Positions 1 to 7,867 are shown, counted from the stretch's first letter. The stretch: 42,687 bases of DNA from Bog-473 sp052148295 (GCA_052148295.1 JBKQIP010000101.1:1-42687); one strand, 5' to 3'. The notes: generated by a model from the letters alone, not told the origin. Program-made: numbers and translations.

Positions 1-147
1 CGTAGGCTTCGGCTGCCTCGGCGCGCCGGATTCGACCCCTTTTCCCCCTCCGTCGGATCATGGCGCGTCGAGGCCTTTCACTCGCTGTCCTCGCCCTCGC
101 CGCCCAGGGTGTGCGGCGCCGGGCCGATTCCGGGCCAAAATGGGCTG

Positions 148-387
148 GTGAGCCGTCGCAACCTTCCAAAGCGGCGGAGCCGGAGCCAGCGCGACGACCC
201 CCGACCGTTCTCGTTCGGTTCGCACTGGCGGGCCGATGGGGCGCCCAAGGCCGTTTTCCGGTCCCAGCAGGAGGCGCTGCGCGCCGCCAATGTCCAACGG
301 CTCGAGTCGGGAGTCACGTTGAACGCCTACGAGTGCGACTTCTGCTCTTGCTGGCATCTCGGGAGCTCGACGGCCCGCGAGCACTGA
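148..387 (+). CDS. Small Cys-rich hypothetical protein
   Basis: Reading frame of 79 aa from a GTG at 148; an alternative GTG lies in frame at 109. The N-terminus is basic (SRRNLPKRRSRSQRDD). The C-terminus carries NAYECDFCSCWHLG, a C-x2-C-x-C-W-H arrangement that looks like a small zinc-ribbon end, as in many uncharacterised actinobacterial proteins of this size. The stop is followed directly by the frame of the next small gene. No function can be assigned. The GTG at 148 was chosen because the conserved-looking basic start follows it. No clear Shine-Dalgarno is visible. Confidence 0.5.
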   Translation: MSRRNLPKRRSRSQRDDPRPFSFGSHWRADGAPKAVFRSQQEALRAANVQRLESGVTLNAYECDFCSCWHLGSSTAREH

Positions 388-504
388 GTGCACGTCACCG
401 GCGGTCGTCGGACGCCGTCCTTCGTCCTCCCCACCGTGGACCAGGGCGTGGGTGCTGGCCTACTGCCCTGGAAACCCTGCGATCATGGGCGTATCGAACC
501 ACCC

Positions 505-804
505 GTGGAGCGACCCGGAGAACACGAGGACCACTGGCGTCCGAGGCGGTTCGACGCGTGGAGACGGCGCTCCGCCCTAGGGGTGATTGCCACCGGCGTC
601 GCACTCGGCCTCAAGGAGATCTTCCAGCCGACCAACATCGAACCGGTGATCACCTCACCCGCTCCCGGCGACCCACCCGACGCCGACCAGGGGTTGCGGG
701 TCATCCTCCATCCCGACGATCCCACGAAGTCCGTTGCGATCCTGCCCAAGAGCACCGGGACAGCCGGGACCCGCTCCGTTGACGGGACGGCTGGCTGGAC
801 ATAG
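505..804 (+). CDS. Hypothetical protein with one membrane-like segment
   Basis: A 99-aa frame from GTG 505; the same frame is open back to a GTG at 388, so the start is uncertain. The centre has a hydrophobic stretch (ALGVIATGVALGL) after a basic WRRR, then a Pro/Asp-rich region (EPVITSPAPGDPPDAD) and a C-terminal part ending in repeated Thr/Gly. This layout suggests a single-pass membrane or membrane-proximal protein of the type often seen as conserved hypotheticals in Acidimicrobiia. It lies 48 nt before the P450 gene but upstream of that gene's operator, so it is probably not in the same operon. Function unknown. Confidence 0.4.
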   Translation: MERPGEHEDHWRPRRFDAWRRRSALGVIATGVALGLKEIFQPTNIEPVITSPAPGDPPDADQGLRVILHPDDPTKSVAILPKSTGTAGTRSVDGTAGWT

Positions 805-814
805 CATCTTATTA

Positions 815-833
815 ATCAGACAGCACGTCTGAT
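815..833 (+). promoter_or_regulatory. Perfect inverted repeat, likely TetR operator of the P450 operon
   Basis: ATCAGAC-agcac-GTCTGAT: two perfect 7-bp arms around a 5-bp centre, sitting in an AT-rich patch (TATTAAT) and ending 20 nt before the P450 start codon. This is the size and position of a dimeric repressor site. The TetR gene two positions downstream in the same operon is the natural candidate binder (inference). Confidence 0.6.
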
Positions 834-852
834 CAGCAAGGAGCAGTGCGAA

Positions 853-2091
853 ATGGCCCAAACCGCAGCCGACATCACACCTGTGGACCTCTCCGACTCC
901 CGCTCATTCGTGCCGGGAGTGCCACACGCCTGGTTGGCCCACCTGCGCCAGCACGACCCGGTCCACTGGCAGGAGGAGCCCGGTGGCCCCGGCTACTGGG
1001 CCGTGACCAAATACCACGACTGCGTCACCGTCAACCGAGAATACGACCGCTTCAGCTCGGCGGCCAAAGGGACCATGCCCTTTGAGTTGGGCGAGGACGA
1101 AATCGCCCAGCAGAGCCTGATGATGCTCAACATGGATCCGCCCCTGCACACCCGCTACCGCAGGCTGGTCAACAAGGGCTTCACGCCTCGGATGGTGCGC
1201 GATCTGGAGGCGAACATCCACCGGACCACCGATGCCATCATCGACCAGGTGATCGAGCGAGGCCAGGCCGACTTCGTCACCGAGCTCTCGGCCGAACTGC
1301 CACTCCAGGTCATCGCCGAGCTTCTCGGGGTGCCCCAGGACGATCGCCACAAGATGTTCGACTGGTCCAACCGGATGGTGGGCAGCGAGGACCCCGAGTA
1401 CCAGCTGGCGGCGGAGGAGGCGCTGAACGCCGCCATGGAGCTCTATGCCTACGCGGCGGAGCTCTTCGCCAAGAAGCGGATCGATCCGCACACCGACCTG
1501 ATGAGCGCGCTGACCAGCGTCGAGGTGGACGGAGAGCAGCTCAGCGAGTTGGAGCTCGAGCTGTTCTTCCTCCTACTGACCGTGGCCGGCAACGAGACGA
1601 CCCGCAACCTGATCTCGGGCGCCATGCACGCCTTCTTCCAGTACCCGGACCAGTGGCGGCGGCTCCGGGAAGATCGCAGCCTGCTCCCCACCGCGGTGGA
1701 GGAGATGCTGCGCTTCGTCAGCCCGGTCATGAATTTCCGACGCACCGCCACGTGCGACGTCGTGCTCAGCGACACCACGATCCAAGCGGGCGACAAGGTC
1801 GTCTTCTACCACGTCTCGGGCAATCGGGACGAGGAGGTCTTCGAGCGGTCCGATCTCTTCGACATCGGCCGCGATCCCAACCCGCACATCGCCTTCGGAG
1901 GCGGCGGTCCCCACTTCTGCCTCGGCGCCAACCTGGCTCGCATGGAGATCCGGGTGATGTTCGAGCATCTCCTCGACCGGTTGCCGGACATCCGCCAGGA
2001 CGGTGAGGTCCAGCGGCTGCAGTCGCTCTTCATCAACGGTGTCAAGCACCTCCCGGTGGCCTTCACGCCCGCGGCGCCACTCGGCCGCTGA
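853..2091 (+). CDS. Cytochrome P450, CYP125-like
   Basis: A 412-aa heme monooxygenase of normal bacterial length. Visible landmarks are the I-helix oxygen-binding motif AGNETT (about 245-250), the ExxR salt bridge EMLR (284-287), and the heme loop FGGGGPHFCLG with the thiolate Cys356. The segment DEEVF and the late NGVKH resemble CYP125/CYP142 enzymes, which oxidise the terminal carbon of sterol or branched alkyl chains; the real substrate is unknown. The ATG at 853 follows AAGGAG (838-843) by 9 nt. The gene is followed by a TetR regulator and an LLM oxidoreductase in the same direction. An electron-transfer ferredoxin is not encoded nearby. Confidence 0.93.
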   Translation: MAQTAADITPVDLSDSRSFVPGVPHAWLAHLRQHDPVHWQEEPGGPGYWAVTKYHDCVTVNREYDRFSSAAKGTMPFELGEDEIAQQSLMMLNMDPPLHTRYRRLVNKGFTPRMVRDLEANIHRTTDAIIDQVIERGQADFVTELSAELPLQVIAELLGVPQDDRHKMFDWSNRMVGSEDPEYQLAAEEALNAAMELYAYAAELFAKKRIDPHTDLMSALTSVEVDGEQLSELELELFFLLLTVAGNETTRNLISGAMHAFFQYPDQWRRLREDRSLLPTAVEEMLRFVSPVMNFRRTATCDVVLSDTTIQAGDKVVFYHVSGNRDEEVFERSDLFDIGRDPNPHIAFGGGGPHFCLGANLARMEIRVMFEHLLDRLPDIRQDGEVQRLQSLFINGVKHLPVAFTPAAPLGR

Positions 2092-2117
2092 CCGCGGGGA
2101 AACCGAGGGGAGACCAC

Positions 2118-2741
2118 GTGTCGCGACGAGCACCCGACACGCTCAGGGAGGTGATCCGGGACTTCCGCCGCGACCAGATCATCGACACGTCGCGCCGGCT
2201 CTTCGGTGAGCGCGGCACCACCGAGGTGTCCATGGACGAGATCGCCAGCCGGGCCGGCGTGGCCCGCTCGACCGTCTACGTGTACTTCGCCAATCGCGAC
2301 GAACTGCTCCGGGCCTGCGTGCAGTCGATGTACGACCAGCTCAAGGAGCCCATCTCGATCCTCTTCGAGGACACGGCACCCCCGCTGGAGCGGCTGCGGG
2401 CGCTGATACGGGGCGTGTTCGAGCGGGTCGACGAGAGCCCCGCCTTCTTCCGGTTGGCCATGGCCACGCAGGCCACCACCACGGCGGCCGGATCGGCGGC
2501 CGTGGGCGGGGCGCTGATGTGGATCGGCCTCGACGTCATCCGCCTGCTGGACGACATCGTCTCCACCGGCATCGAGACCGGGATCTTCCGAACGGACGTG
2601 GACGTGGACCGGGCCGTCGTCCTCATCGGGCAGCAGATCTACGGCGCGCTCTCGGTCCGGGCCGGCGAACCGGACCCGGTGCCGGTCGATCAGGCCGCCG
2701 ATGAGATCTGCGCGCTCCTCCGCTGCGGACTGGGAGGGTGA
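2118..2741 (+). CDS. TetR/AcrR family transcriptional regulator
   Basis: A 207-aa protein with an N-terminal TetR helix-turn-helix (about residues 20-65; STVYVYFANRDEL is the recognition-helix end) and a variable ligand-binding C-terminal domain. It starts at GTG 2118 behind GAGGGGAG (2105-2112). It follows the P450 by 26 nt and overlaps the next gene by 41 nt, so the three genes form one transcription unit. It probably autoregulates the unit through the inverted repeat before the P450; this link is inference from position. Confidence 0.92.
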   Translation: MSRRAPDTLREVIRDFRRDQIIDTSRRLFGERGTTEVSMDEIASRAGVARSTVYVYFANRDELLRACVQSMYDQLKEPISILFEDTAPPLERLRALIRGVFERVDESPAFFRLAMATQATTTAAGSAAVGGALMWIGLDVIRLLDDIVSTGIETGIFRTDVDVDRAVVLIGQQIYGALSVRAGEPDPVPVDQAADEICALLRCGLGG

Positions 2742-3624
2742 CACGAAGTTCGACCTGTGGATACCGACCGCCAGCCCGACGACCACCTTCGAGCTCCTCG
2801 AGGCGATAGGCCGTGAGGCCGACGAGCGCGGCGTCTCGACGCTGTGGGTGGGCGAGCACGCGGTGCTCTTCACGCAGTACGCCAGCAGCTATCCCTACGC
2901 GGCCGACGGCAAGATCCCGGCCCCCTCGGGCACCGGCCTCCTCGAGCCCATGGTCACCTTGTCGTACCTGGCCGCCTGCACCAGGACCGTGCGCCTGGGC
3001 ACGGCCATGCTCCTGCTCCCCCAGCGCAACCCCGTCTACACGGCGAAGGAGGTCTCGTCGCTCGACTGGCTGTCGCAGGGCCGGGTCGACCTGGGCATCG
3101 GGGTCGGCTGGCTGAAGGAGGAGTTCGACGCCCTCAACGTGCCCTGGGAGGGCCGGGGCGCCCGCACCGACGAGTACCTGCACGTGCTGCGCACGCTGTG
3201 GTGCGACGACACGTCGTCGTTCGACGGTGCGCTCTACCAGCTGAGCGAGTGCGAGATGTTCCCCAAGCCGATTCAGCGACCCCACCCTCCCATCCACATC
3301 GGGGGCGAAACCGACGCCGCCCTGCGGCGGGCGGCGCGGGCCGGGCAGGGTTGGCACACGTTCAACCGGTCCCCCGCCGAGCTGGCCGAGGGATTGGCGA
3401 TGTTGGACGTCCATCTCGAAGCGGCCGGACGTAGCCGCCAGGACCTCCGCATCACCGTGTGCCCGTACTTCAACCAGCTCACACCCGACACGGTCCGGCA
3501 GTACGCCGAGGCCGGTGCCGACGCCGTGGCCGCGCTCTTCTTCTGCTTCAGCGCCGACGACGTGGCCTCGACCTTCGACGCATTGGACGCCTGCCGGGAG
3601 GCCGCCGCCACGACCGGGGGATGA
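2701..3624 (+). CDS. LLM-class F420-dependent oxidoreductase (TIGR03619-like)
   Basis: A 307-aa luciferase-like monooxygenase-fold protein. KFDLWIPTASPTTTFELLEA at the N-terminus and GRVDLGIGVGWLKEEF in the middle are typical of actinobacterial F420-dependent LLM enzymes, which use reduced deazaflavin to act on an unknown substrate. Other family members usually begin right at the KFDLWIP segment, but here the codon before that Lys is ACG. The nearest in-frame start is ATG 2701, inside the TetR gene, giving about 15 extra residues. Likely works with the P450 on the same compound class (inference). Confidence 0.88.
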   Translation: MRSARSSAADWEGDTKFDLWIPTASPTTTFELLEAIGREADERGVSTLWVGEHAVLFTQYASSYPYAADGKIPAPSGTGLLEPMVTLSYLAACTRTVRLGTAMLLLPQRNPVYTAKEVSSLDWLSQGRVDLGIGVGWLKEEFDALNVPWEGRGARTDEYLHVLRTLWCDDTSSFDGALYQLSECEMFPKPIQRPHPPIHIGGETDAALRRAARAGQGWHTFNRSPAELAEGLAMLDVHLEAAGRSRQDLRITVCPYFNQLTPDTVRQYAEAGADAVAALFFCFSADDVASTFDALDACREAAATTGG

Positions 3625-3646
3625 GCGCCGGGGGACAGCGCCGGGG

Positions 3647-3727
3647 GACGAGCACTCGGGGATCAGCGCCGGGGACGAACACCCGGGGATCAGCGTCGGG
3701 GACGAGCACCCGGGGATCAGCGTCGGG
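3647..3727 (+). repeat. Three tandem copies of a 27-bp unit
   Basis: Copies at 3647-3673, 3674-3700 and 3701-3727 differ at only a few positions (unit begins GACGAGCACC and ends CAGCGTCGGG). Shorter decayed pieces (GCGCCGGGGGAC) precede them from about 3622. The array lies between the LLM stop and the kinase promoter. It is not within a gene that can be supported. Confidence 0.8.
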
Positions 3728-3785
3728 GGACCATGGGCGGGCGGCCCCCCACCACCCTCGGGAGAGGACTCCCGCGGACCGTCGC

Positions 3786-3791
3786 TACACT
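3786..3791 (+). promoter_or_regulatory. -10 hexamer for a leaderless kinase mRNA
   Basis: TACACT is followed by 7 nt and then GTG 3799. With the usual -10 to start-site distance, transcription would begin at the start codon itself. The same layout recurs before several other genes in this window. Confidence 0.5.
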
Positions 3792-3798
3792 CCGCCCC

Positions 3799-5424
3799 GT
3801 GACATCCCTCGATACCCGCCGTGCCGCCTTCTCCGACGAGGGGCCGTGGGTGCTCGACCTCGACGCCCTGCCCTGGAGGGCGGGCCTGGCCTCGGTGCGG
3901 ACCGACCTGACCGCGTCGCTGCCGGCACTGACCCGGCGCCGTCGGGTGCCGCCCGGGGCCCGGGTGGGGACCACCATGCGTCACCTCGGCGGAGCGCTCA
4001 TCGCCTGGCAGCTCAGGGAACGCCGCCAGGGCGGCTCGGTCAAGATGGCCGGGATCTCGCGCCGGCTCCGGACCGCCGCCGAACACCTGGGGCCGACGTA
4101 CATCAAGCTCGGCCAGATCATCTCGTCGGGCGAGGGGATCTTCCCGGCCGAGCTGGTCGAAGAATTCAAACGCTGCCGGGACCAGGTCACGCCCGAACCC
4201 TGGCCGGTGATCGAGCGGGTCCTGGCCGAAGAGCTCGACCGGCCCCCCTGGGTGGTGTTCGGTTCCATAGAGCGCCACCCCGTCGCCGCCGCCTCCATCG
4301 CGCAGGTGCACCGGGCGGAGCTCCTCGACGGCACGCCCGTGGTGATCAAGGTCCAGCGTCCCTCGGTGGCCCGCCGTGTCCGCCAGGACCTGGCCGTCAT
4401 GGCGTGGCTGGCCCCGTACCTGGTGGGGCGGCTGCCCGTGGCCGCTCTGGCCAATCCGCCGGCACTGGTGGAGCTGTTCGCCGAGACCATCGCCGAGGAG
4501 CTCGACTTCCGACTCGAGGCGGAGAACATGCTCGATCTGGCCACGACCTTCGCCGCGTTGGGCCAGCGGGACTTCGTCATCCCGCGTCCGCACCCGACCC
4601 TGGTGACCCGCCGGATGTTGGTGATGGAGCGGATGGAGGGGTTCCACTTCTCCGACGTGCATGGCATGCAGACGGCCGGCATCGACACCGAGGCCGTCGT
4701 GCGCACGGGGATGATCGGTTTCCTCGAGGGATGCATGATGCACGGGATCTTCCACGGGGACCTCCACGGCGGCAATCTCTTCGTCCTGCCCTCGGGGAAG
4801 GTGGCGCTGCTCGACTTCGGCATCACGGCGCGCCTCACCGAGCCCAAGCGGCTGGCCCTGCTCTCCCTCATTGTGGGGGCGTCAAACGGGCACATCCCCT
4901 CCCAGGTGGCGGCGCTGCGCGACCTGGGGGCCCTCCCGGCGCACACCGAGATCGACGCGGTGATCGAGCAGCTCGGCCTCGATCGACCCCCGGTGGACCC
5001 GACCACGCTCACGCCGGACGAATTGGTGGGCGAATTGCAGCGCTCCATCAAGATGCTCCTCGCGCTCGGTGCCCGCATGCCCAAGGAGCTCATGCTGTTC
5101 GTCAAGAATCTCATGTTCCTCGACGGCGCCATCGCCACCCTGGCCCCCGACCTCGACCTCTTCGCCGAGATCGAAGGCATCGCCCTCCTCTTCGCCGAGA
5201 AGCACGGCGAGCGGATCATGGCACAGCTCGGACTGGCCCGTCAGGAGGGATGGCAGCCGGACTTCAGCGGGATGAGGGCCAGCCTCGGTCTCGACGAGCC
5301 CACCGAACGGTTCACCCACCGCGACATCCAGGCGCGCCGCGCCCAGATGCGCCAGAAGTTCGAACGCCGGGGCAGCGGCCGGAGAGCGACGCGGAACAAG
5401 GAATTCAAGCCGCCTCACCGATGA
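3799..5424 (+). CDS. ABC1/AarF (UbiB-like) atypical kinase
   Basis: A 541-aa protein of the ABC1 family. Signature features are the KxGQ segment (YIKLGQIIS), the Ala-rich nucleotide loop AAASIAQVH in place of a Gly-rich loop, VVIKVQRP carrying the ATP-contacting Lys, the catalytic HGDLHGGN and the metal-binding LLDFG. Known relatives (UbiB, COQ8) support isoprenoid quinone or lipid biology and are peripheral or membrane-anchored; the exact role in actinobacteria is unclear. GTG 3799 is preferred over the upstream ATG 3733 because a TACACT -10 sits 7 nt before it. The 3' end overlaps the convergent hydrolase by 20 nt. Confidence 0.9.
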   Translation: MTSLDTRRAAFSDEGPWVLDLDALPWRAGLASVRTDLTASLPALTRRRRVPPGARVGTTMRHLGGALIAWQLRERRQGGSVKMAGISRRLRTAAEHLGPTYIKLGQIISSGEGIFPAELVEEFKRCRDQVTPEPWPVIERVLAEELDRPPWVVFGSIERHPVAAASIAQVHRAELLDGTPVVIKVQRPSVARRVRQDLAVMAWLAPYLVGRLPVAALANPPALVELFAETIAEELDFRLEAENMLDLATTFAALGQRDFVIPRPHPTLVTRRMLVMERMEGFHFSDVHGMQTAGIDTEAVVRTGMIGFLEGCMMHGIFHGDLHGGNLFVLPSGKVALLDFGITARLTEPKRLALLSLIVGASNGHIPSQVAALRDLGALPAHTEIDAVIEQLGLDRPPVDPTTLTPDELVGELQRSIKMLLALGARMPKELMLFVKNLMFLDGAIATLAPDLDLFAEIEGIALLFAEKHGERIMAQLGLARQEGWQPDFSGMRASLGLDEPTERFTHRDIQARRAQMRQKFERRGSGRRATRNKEFKPPHR

Positions 5425-6238
5425 AGGAGCGCACCACCTCGGCCAACCGGACGGGTTGATCGAGCGAGATCAGGGTTCCGCAGTCCTCGAACTCGACCAG
5501 TCGCGCCCGGGGAAGCACCGCGGCCAGCCGACGCCCGTGCTGAGGGGGCATGACACGGTCGTCCTTGCCCCACACGATCAGCGTGGGTTGGCTGAAGGCC
5601 CGCAGCTGCTCGGCCACGCCCACATAGGCGCGGCGGTCGATGGGTCCGGCGTACTTGGCCAGGTCCCGGCGGACGCCCCGGTCCTGCAGAGCCGGTGCGA
5701 ACCAACGGTCGGTCACCTCGTCGGGGATCCGCCGCACCGACATCCGGCCCAGGGCGAAGGGCTGCCGGCGCAGGGCCCGGATCCGCAAGGGTTGGACCGC
5801 CGCATTGACGCCCCCGGGGATTCTGGCCGCCAGGTGGATGGCCTTGCCGGGCAGCCCCGGAGGGAAGTTCTCGAACGCCTCCTGGGCGCAGAGCACCAGC
5901 CGCGTGAGCCGGTCGGGATGGGCCGCGGCGATGCACTGGGCCAGGCCCAGGTCACTGCCGATCAAGGTGACCCGGGCCACGCCCACCCGGTCCATGAACT
6001 CGACCACCAGGGCGACGAGGCCGGCCAGGCTCAGGTCCGCGTCGCCTCGCAGAGGGATGCGGTGCGACCCCAGGGGCAGGACCGGAACGAGGCAGCGGAA
6101 CTCGTCCCGGAGTCGGGCCACCACCTCGGTGAACAGCGACTCGTCCATCAGGAGCCCGTGCAGGAGGAGCAGAGGCGGGCCGTCGCCCCCCGTATCGAGG
6201 TAGTCGATGGTTCCGGCAGACAGCGCCAGTGCGGGCAC
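5405..6238 (-). CDS. Alpha/beta-hydrolase fold protein with altered catalytic triad
   Basis: A 277-aa alpha/beta hydrolase. The oxyanion region is LLLLHGLL (23-30). The nucleophile elbow is GSDLG with Asp96, as in haloalkane dehalogenases and epoxide hydrolases, rather than the Ser of esterases. The acid loop is GKDDRV (225-230). In the C-terminal CGxx loop, where the family has the catalytic His (DCGH), the sequence reads DCGTLIS with Thr255. The triad therefore looks incomplete. GTG start at 6238 follows AGGGGAG. The gene is divergent from a TetR gene, with an inverted repeat between them. Confidence 0.87.
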   Translation of the reverse strand: MPALALSAGTIDYLDTGGDGPPLLLLHGLLMDESLFTEVVARLRDEFRCLVPVLPLGSHRIPLRGDADLSLAGLVALVVEFMDRVGVARVTLIGSDLGLAQCIAAAHPDRLTRLVLCAQEAFENFPPGLPGKAIHLAARIPGGVNAAVQPLRIRALRRQPFALGRMSVRRIPDEVTDRWFAPALQDRGVRRDLAKYAGPIDRRAYVGVAEQLRAFSQPTLIVWGKDDRVMPPQHGRRLAAVLPRARLVEFEDCGTLISLDQPVRLAEVVRSFIGEAA

Positions 6239-6265
6239 GGTTCTCCCCTGGGCGGTTGTTTCTTG

Positions 6266-6279
6266 ATAGATCGCTCTAT
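6266..6279 (+). promoter_or_regulatory. Inverted repeat in hydrolase/TetR divergent promoter
   Basis: ATAGA-tcgc-TCTAT, a perfect 14-bp hyphenated palindrome in an AT-rich island, overlapping TATTAT (6277-6282), a good -10 for the rightward TetR gene. It lies 28 nt from the leftward hydrolase start. This is the expected place and form for a TetR-family operator controlling both genes. Confidence 0.6.
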
Positions 6280-6318
6280 TATGTTAGGGTGCGGCGCCGG
6301 TCGGCACAACGGTGCGGC

Positions 6319-6384
6319 GGACCGGACAGACGGACCGGACAGACGGACCGGACAGAACGGACCGGACAGACGGATCGGACAGAC
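6319..6384 (+). repeat. Five tandem copies of a 13-bp unit in the TetR leader
   Basis: Unit GGACCGGACAGAC at 6319-6331, 6332-6344, 6345-6358 (one inserted A), 6359-6371 and 6372-6384 (C to T change). The array fills the space between the presumed promoter (around 6280) and the Shine-Dalgarno GGAGGG (6390-6395) of the TetR gene. Confidence 0.85.
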
Positions 6385-6398
6385 CCAACGGAGGGCCG

Positions 6399-7040
6399 AT
6401 GGCGCGAGCCAAGAGCGACACGCGGGAACGCATCGTCGACACCAGTGCGCAGCTCTTCCGACGCCAGGGCTACCACGGCACCGGGGTCAAGCAGATCGTG
6501 GCGGACGCCAACGCGCCGTTCGGATCCCTGTACCACTTCTTCCCCGACGGCAAGGAGGAGCTGGGGGAAGTGGCCATCCGGTCCTCGGGTGAGCGCTTCC
6601 GCCATCTCGTGGGCGCCGTGTTCGATCCCGAGGAGACCGTGGCCGACGGCGTGGTGGCCTTCTTCGCGGGGGCGGCCCGGGTCCTGAGCGAGACCGACTA
6701 CGCCGACGCCTGCCCGATCGGCGGCGTGGCGCTCGAGGTGGCCAGCACCAACGAGCGCCTCCGCCGCGCCACGTCCGACGTCTTCGACTCGTGGGTGGCC
6801 GAAGCGGAAGGACGCTTCGTCGAGGCCGGCATCGAGGTATCCCGATCGCACGACCTGGCCCTGGCGTGCCTGTGCGCGCTCGAGGGAGGGTTCATGTTGA
6901 GCCGTGCCGGCAGGACCACCGAGCCAATGCTCAGGGCCGGCGCCCTGGTGTCCGAGCTGGTGCGGGCCGCGCTGCCCCCGGCGGCGGCGGTGGTGGGCGG
7001 GTCACGGGTCGAGCGGTCCGCCCCGGGTGGTGTCGCATGA
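6399..7040 (+). CDS. TetR/AcrR family transcriptional regulator
   Basis: A 213-aa TetR protein. The N-terminal helix-turn-helix spans about residues 8-55 (GTGVKQIVADANAPFGSLYHFF). The C-terminal domain contains ACPIGGVALE, typical of the YxaF/LmrA-like subgroup. ATG 6399 is chosen because GGAGGG precedes it; an in-frame GTG at 6312 would put the 13-bp repeats in the coding region, giving a Thr/Asp/Arg-rich tail unlike the family. The gene is divergent from the hydrolase and overlaps the next small gene by 4 nt (ATGA). It probably represses the hydrolase and itself. Confidence 0.88.
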   Translation: MARAKSDTRERIVDTSAQLFRRQGYHGTGVKQIVADANAPFGSLYHFFPDGKEELGEVAIRSSGERFRHLVGAVFDPEETVADGVVAFFAGAARVLSETDYADACPIGGVALEVASTNERLRRATSDVFDSWVAEAEGRFVEAGIEVSRSHDLALACLCALEGGFMLSRAGRTTEPMLRAGALVSELVRAALPPAAAVVGGSRVERSAPGGVA

Positions 7041-7297
7041 GCTCACGCGACGAGGAGCTTTGGGATCAGGTGAGCCGGCTGGTGGAGTCTCGGCCGGGCT
7101 GGAGCTACGAGCCGTCGACCACCCCGGGCGGTCCCCCGTCGTGGTGCTTCCTCTCCGGGGGCGAGGTGGAATTCTCGGTCAGCGTCAGCGGCGGTGCCCC
7201 GATGGTCTACGTGCCGATGGATGATCGGGAGATTCCCCTGCCCGACCTGGATGCCCTCACGGCGTGGATCGACCGGAACGAGGGGCGCTTCGCGTGA
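7037..7297 (+). CDS. Small conserved hypothetical protein (86 aa)
   Basis: Starts at ATG 7037 within an ATGA overlap with the TetR stop, so translation is probably coupled. The sequence is compact with W, aromatic and strand-like segments (GWSYEPSTTPGGPPSWCFLS, VEFSVSVSG, MVYVPMDD) and a C-terminal helix ending in TAWIDRNEGRFA. It has no signal peptide or membrane segment. It looks like a small soluble domain; no family is recognised. Confidence 0.6.
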   Translation: MSSRDEELWDQVSRLVESRPGWSYEPSTTPGGPPSWCFLSGGEVEFSVSVSGGAPMVYVPMDDREIPLPDLDALTAWIDRNEGRFA

Positions 7298-7411
7298 CGC
7301 CCCGGTGGGGCCCGAGCTCGTCGGTCCGCGTCACCTCGGGCGGTCGTGGGCCGGCCCGTGCACCGGGCGGGATACCCACCGCCGGGACCCCGTCGATGAT
7401 TAGCTGGTGCG

Positions 7412-7867
7412 ATGGGACCAGCGGGTGCGACGGACACCATTCGAGGGCTGGAAGAAGGGGATTGGGGCCAGTGGCTCCCCCTCTGGCGGGGCTATCTCGA
7501 CTTCTACCGGGCCGAGCTGTCCGCTGCGACCAGCCGCGCCACCTTCGAGCGCCTCTCGGGGCCCGACGACGGGGTGTTCGGGTTCATCGCCCTCGACGGG
7601 CAGGGCGAGGGGACGGGCCTGGCCCACTGCATCGTGCATCCCACCACGTGGTCCCGACGGCCCTCCTGCTACCTCGAGGACCTGTTCGTCGCCCCGACCC
7701 GGAGGGGATCCGGCCTCGGTCGGGGCCTTCTCGAGACGGCCAAGCGGGCGTCGGACGCCCACGGTGCGGGCCGCCTCTACTGGCACACCCAGGAGTACAA
7801 CGGCCGGGCCCGCTCCCTCTACGACCAGGTCGGACGGGTCACGCCCTTCGTCGTGTACGAAATGTGA
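7412..7867 (+). CDS. GNAT family N-acetyltransferase
   Basis: A 151-aa single-domain GNAT. Strand beta4 and the acetyl-CoA pyrophosphate loop are clear: YLEDLFVAPTRRGSGLGRGL carries the R-R-G-S-G-L-G motif A, and the C-terminal YWHTQEYNGRARSLYDQVG matches motif B with the conserved N and Y. The substrate is unknown; close relatives acetylate small amines or protein N-termini. ATG 7412 has no strong Shine-Dalgarno. The upstream gap of 114 nt shows nothing clear. Confidence 0.85.
   Translation: MGPAGATDTIRGLEEGDWGQWLPLWRGYLDFYRAELSAATSRATFERLSGPDDGVFGFIALDGQGEGTGLAHCIVHPTTWSRRPSCYLEDLFVAPTRRGSGLGRGLLETAKRASDAHGAGRLYWHTQEYNGRARSLYDQVGRVTPFVVYEM

Noticed and set aside
1..60. tRNA-like 3' end (GGATTCGACCCC followed by CCCCCTCC) at the window start
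   Set aside because: The T stem does not pair properly and no CCA or matching acceptor strand is visible.
2623..4767. 714-aa open frame on the minus strand
   Set aside because: Lies opposite the LLM gene and kinase, has the codon bias of a shadow frame, and contains repeat-derived low complexity with no domain.
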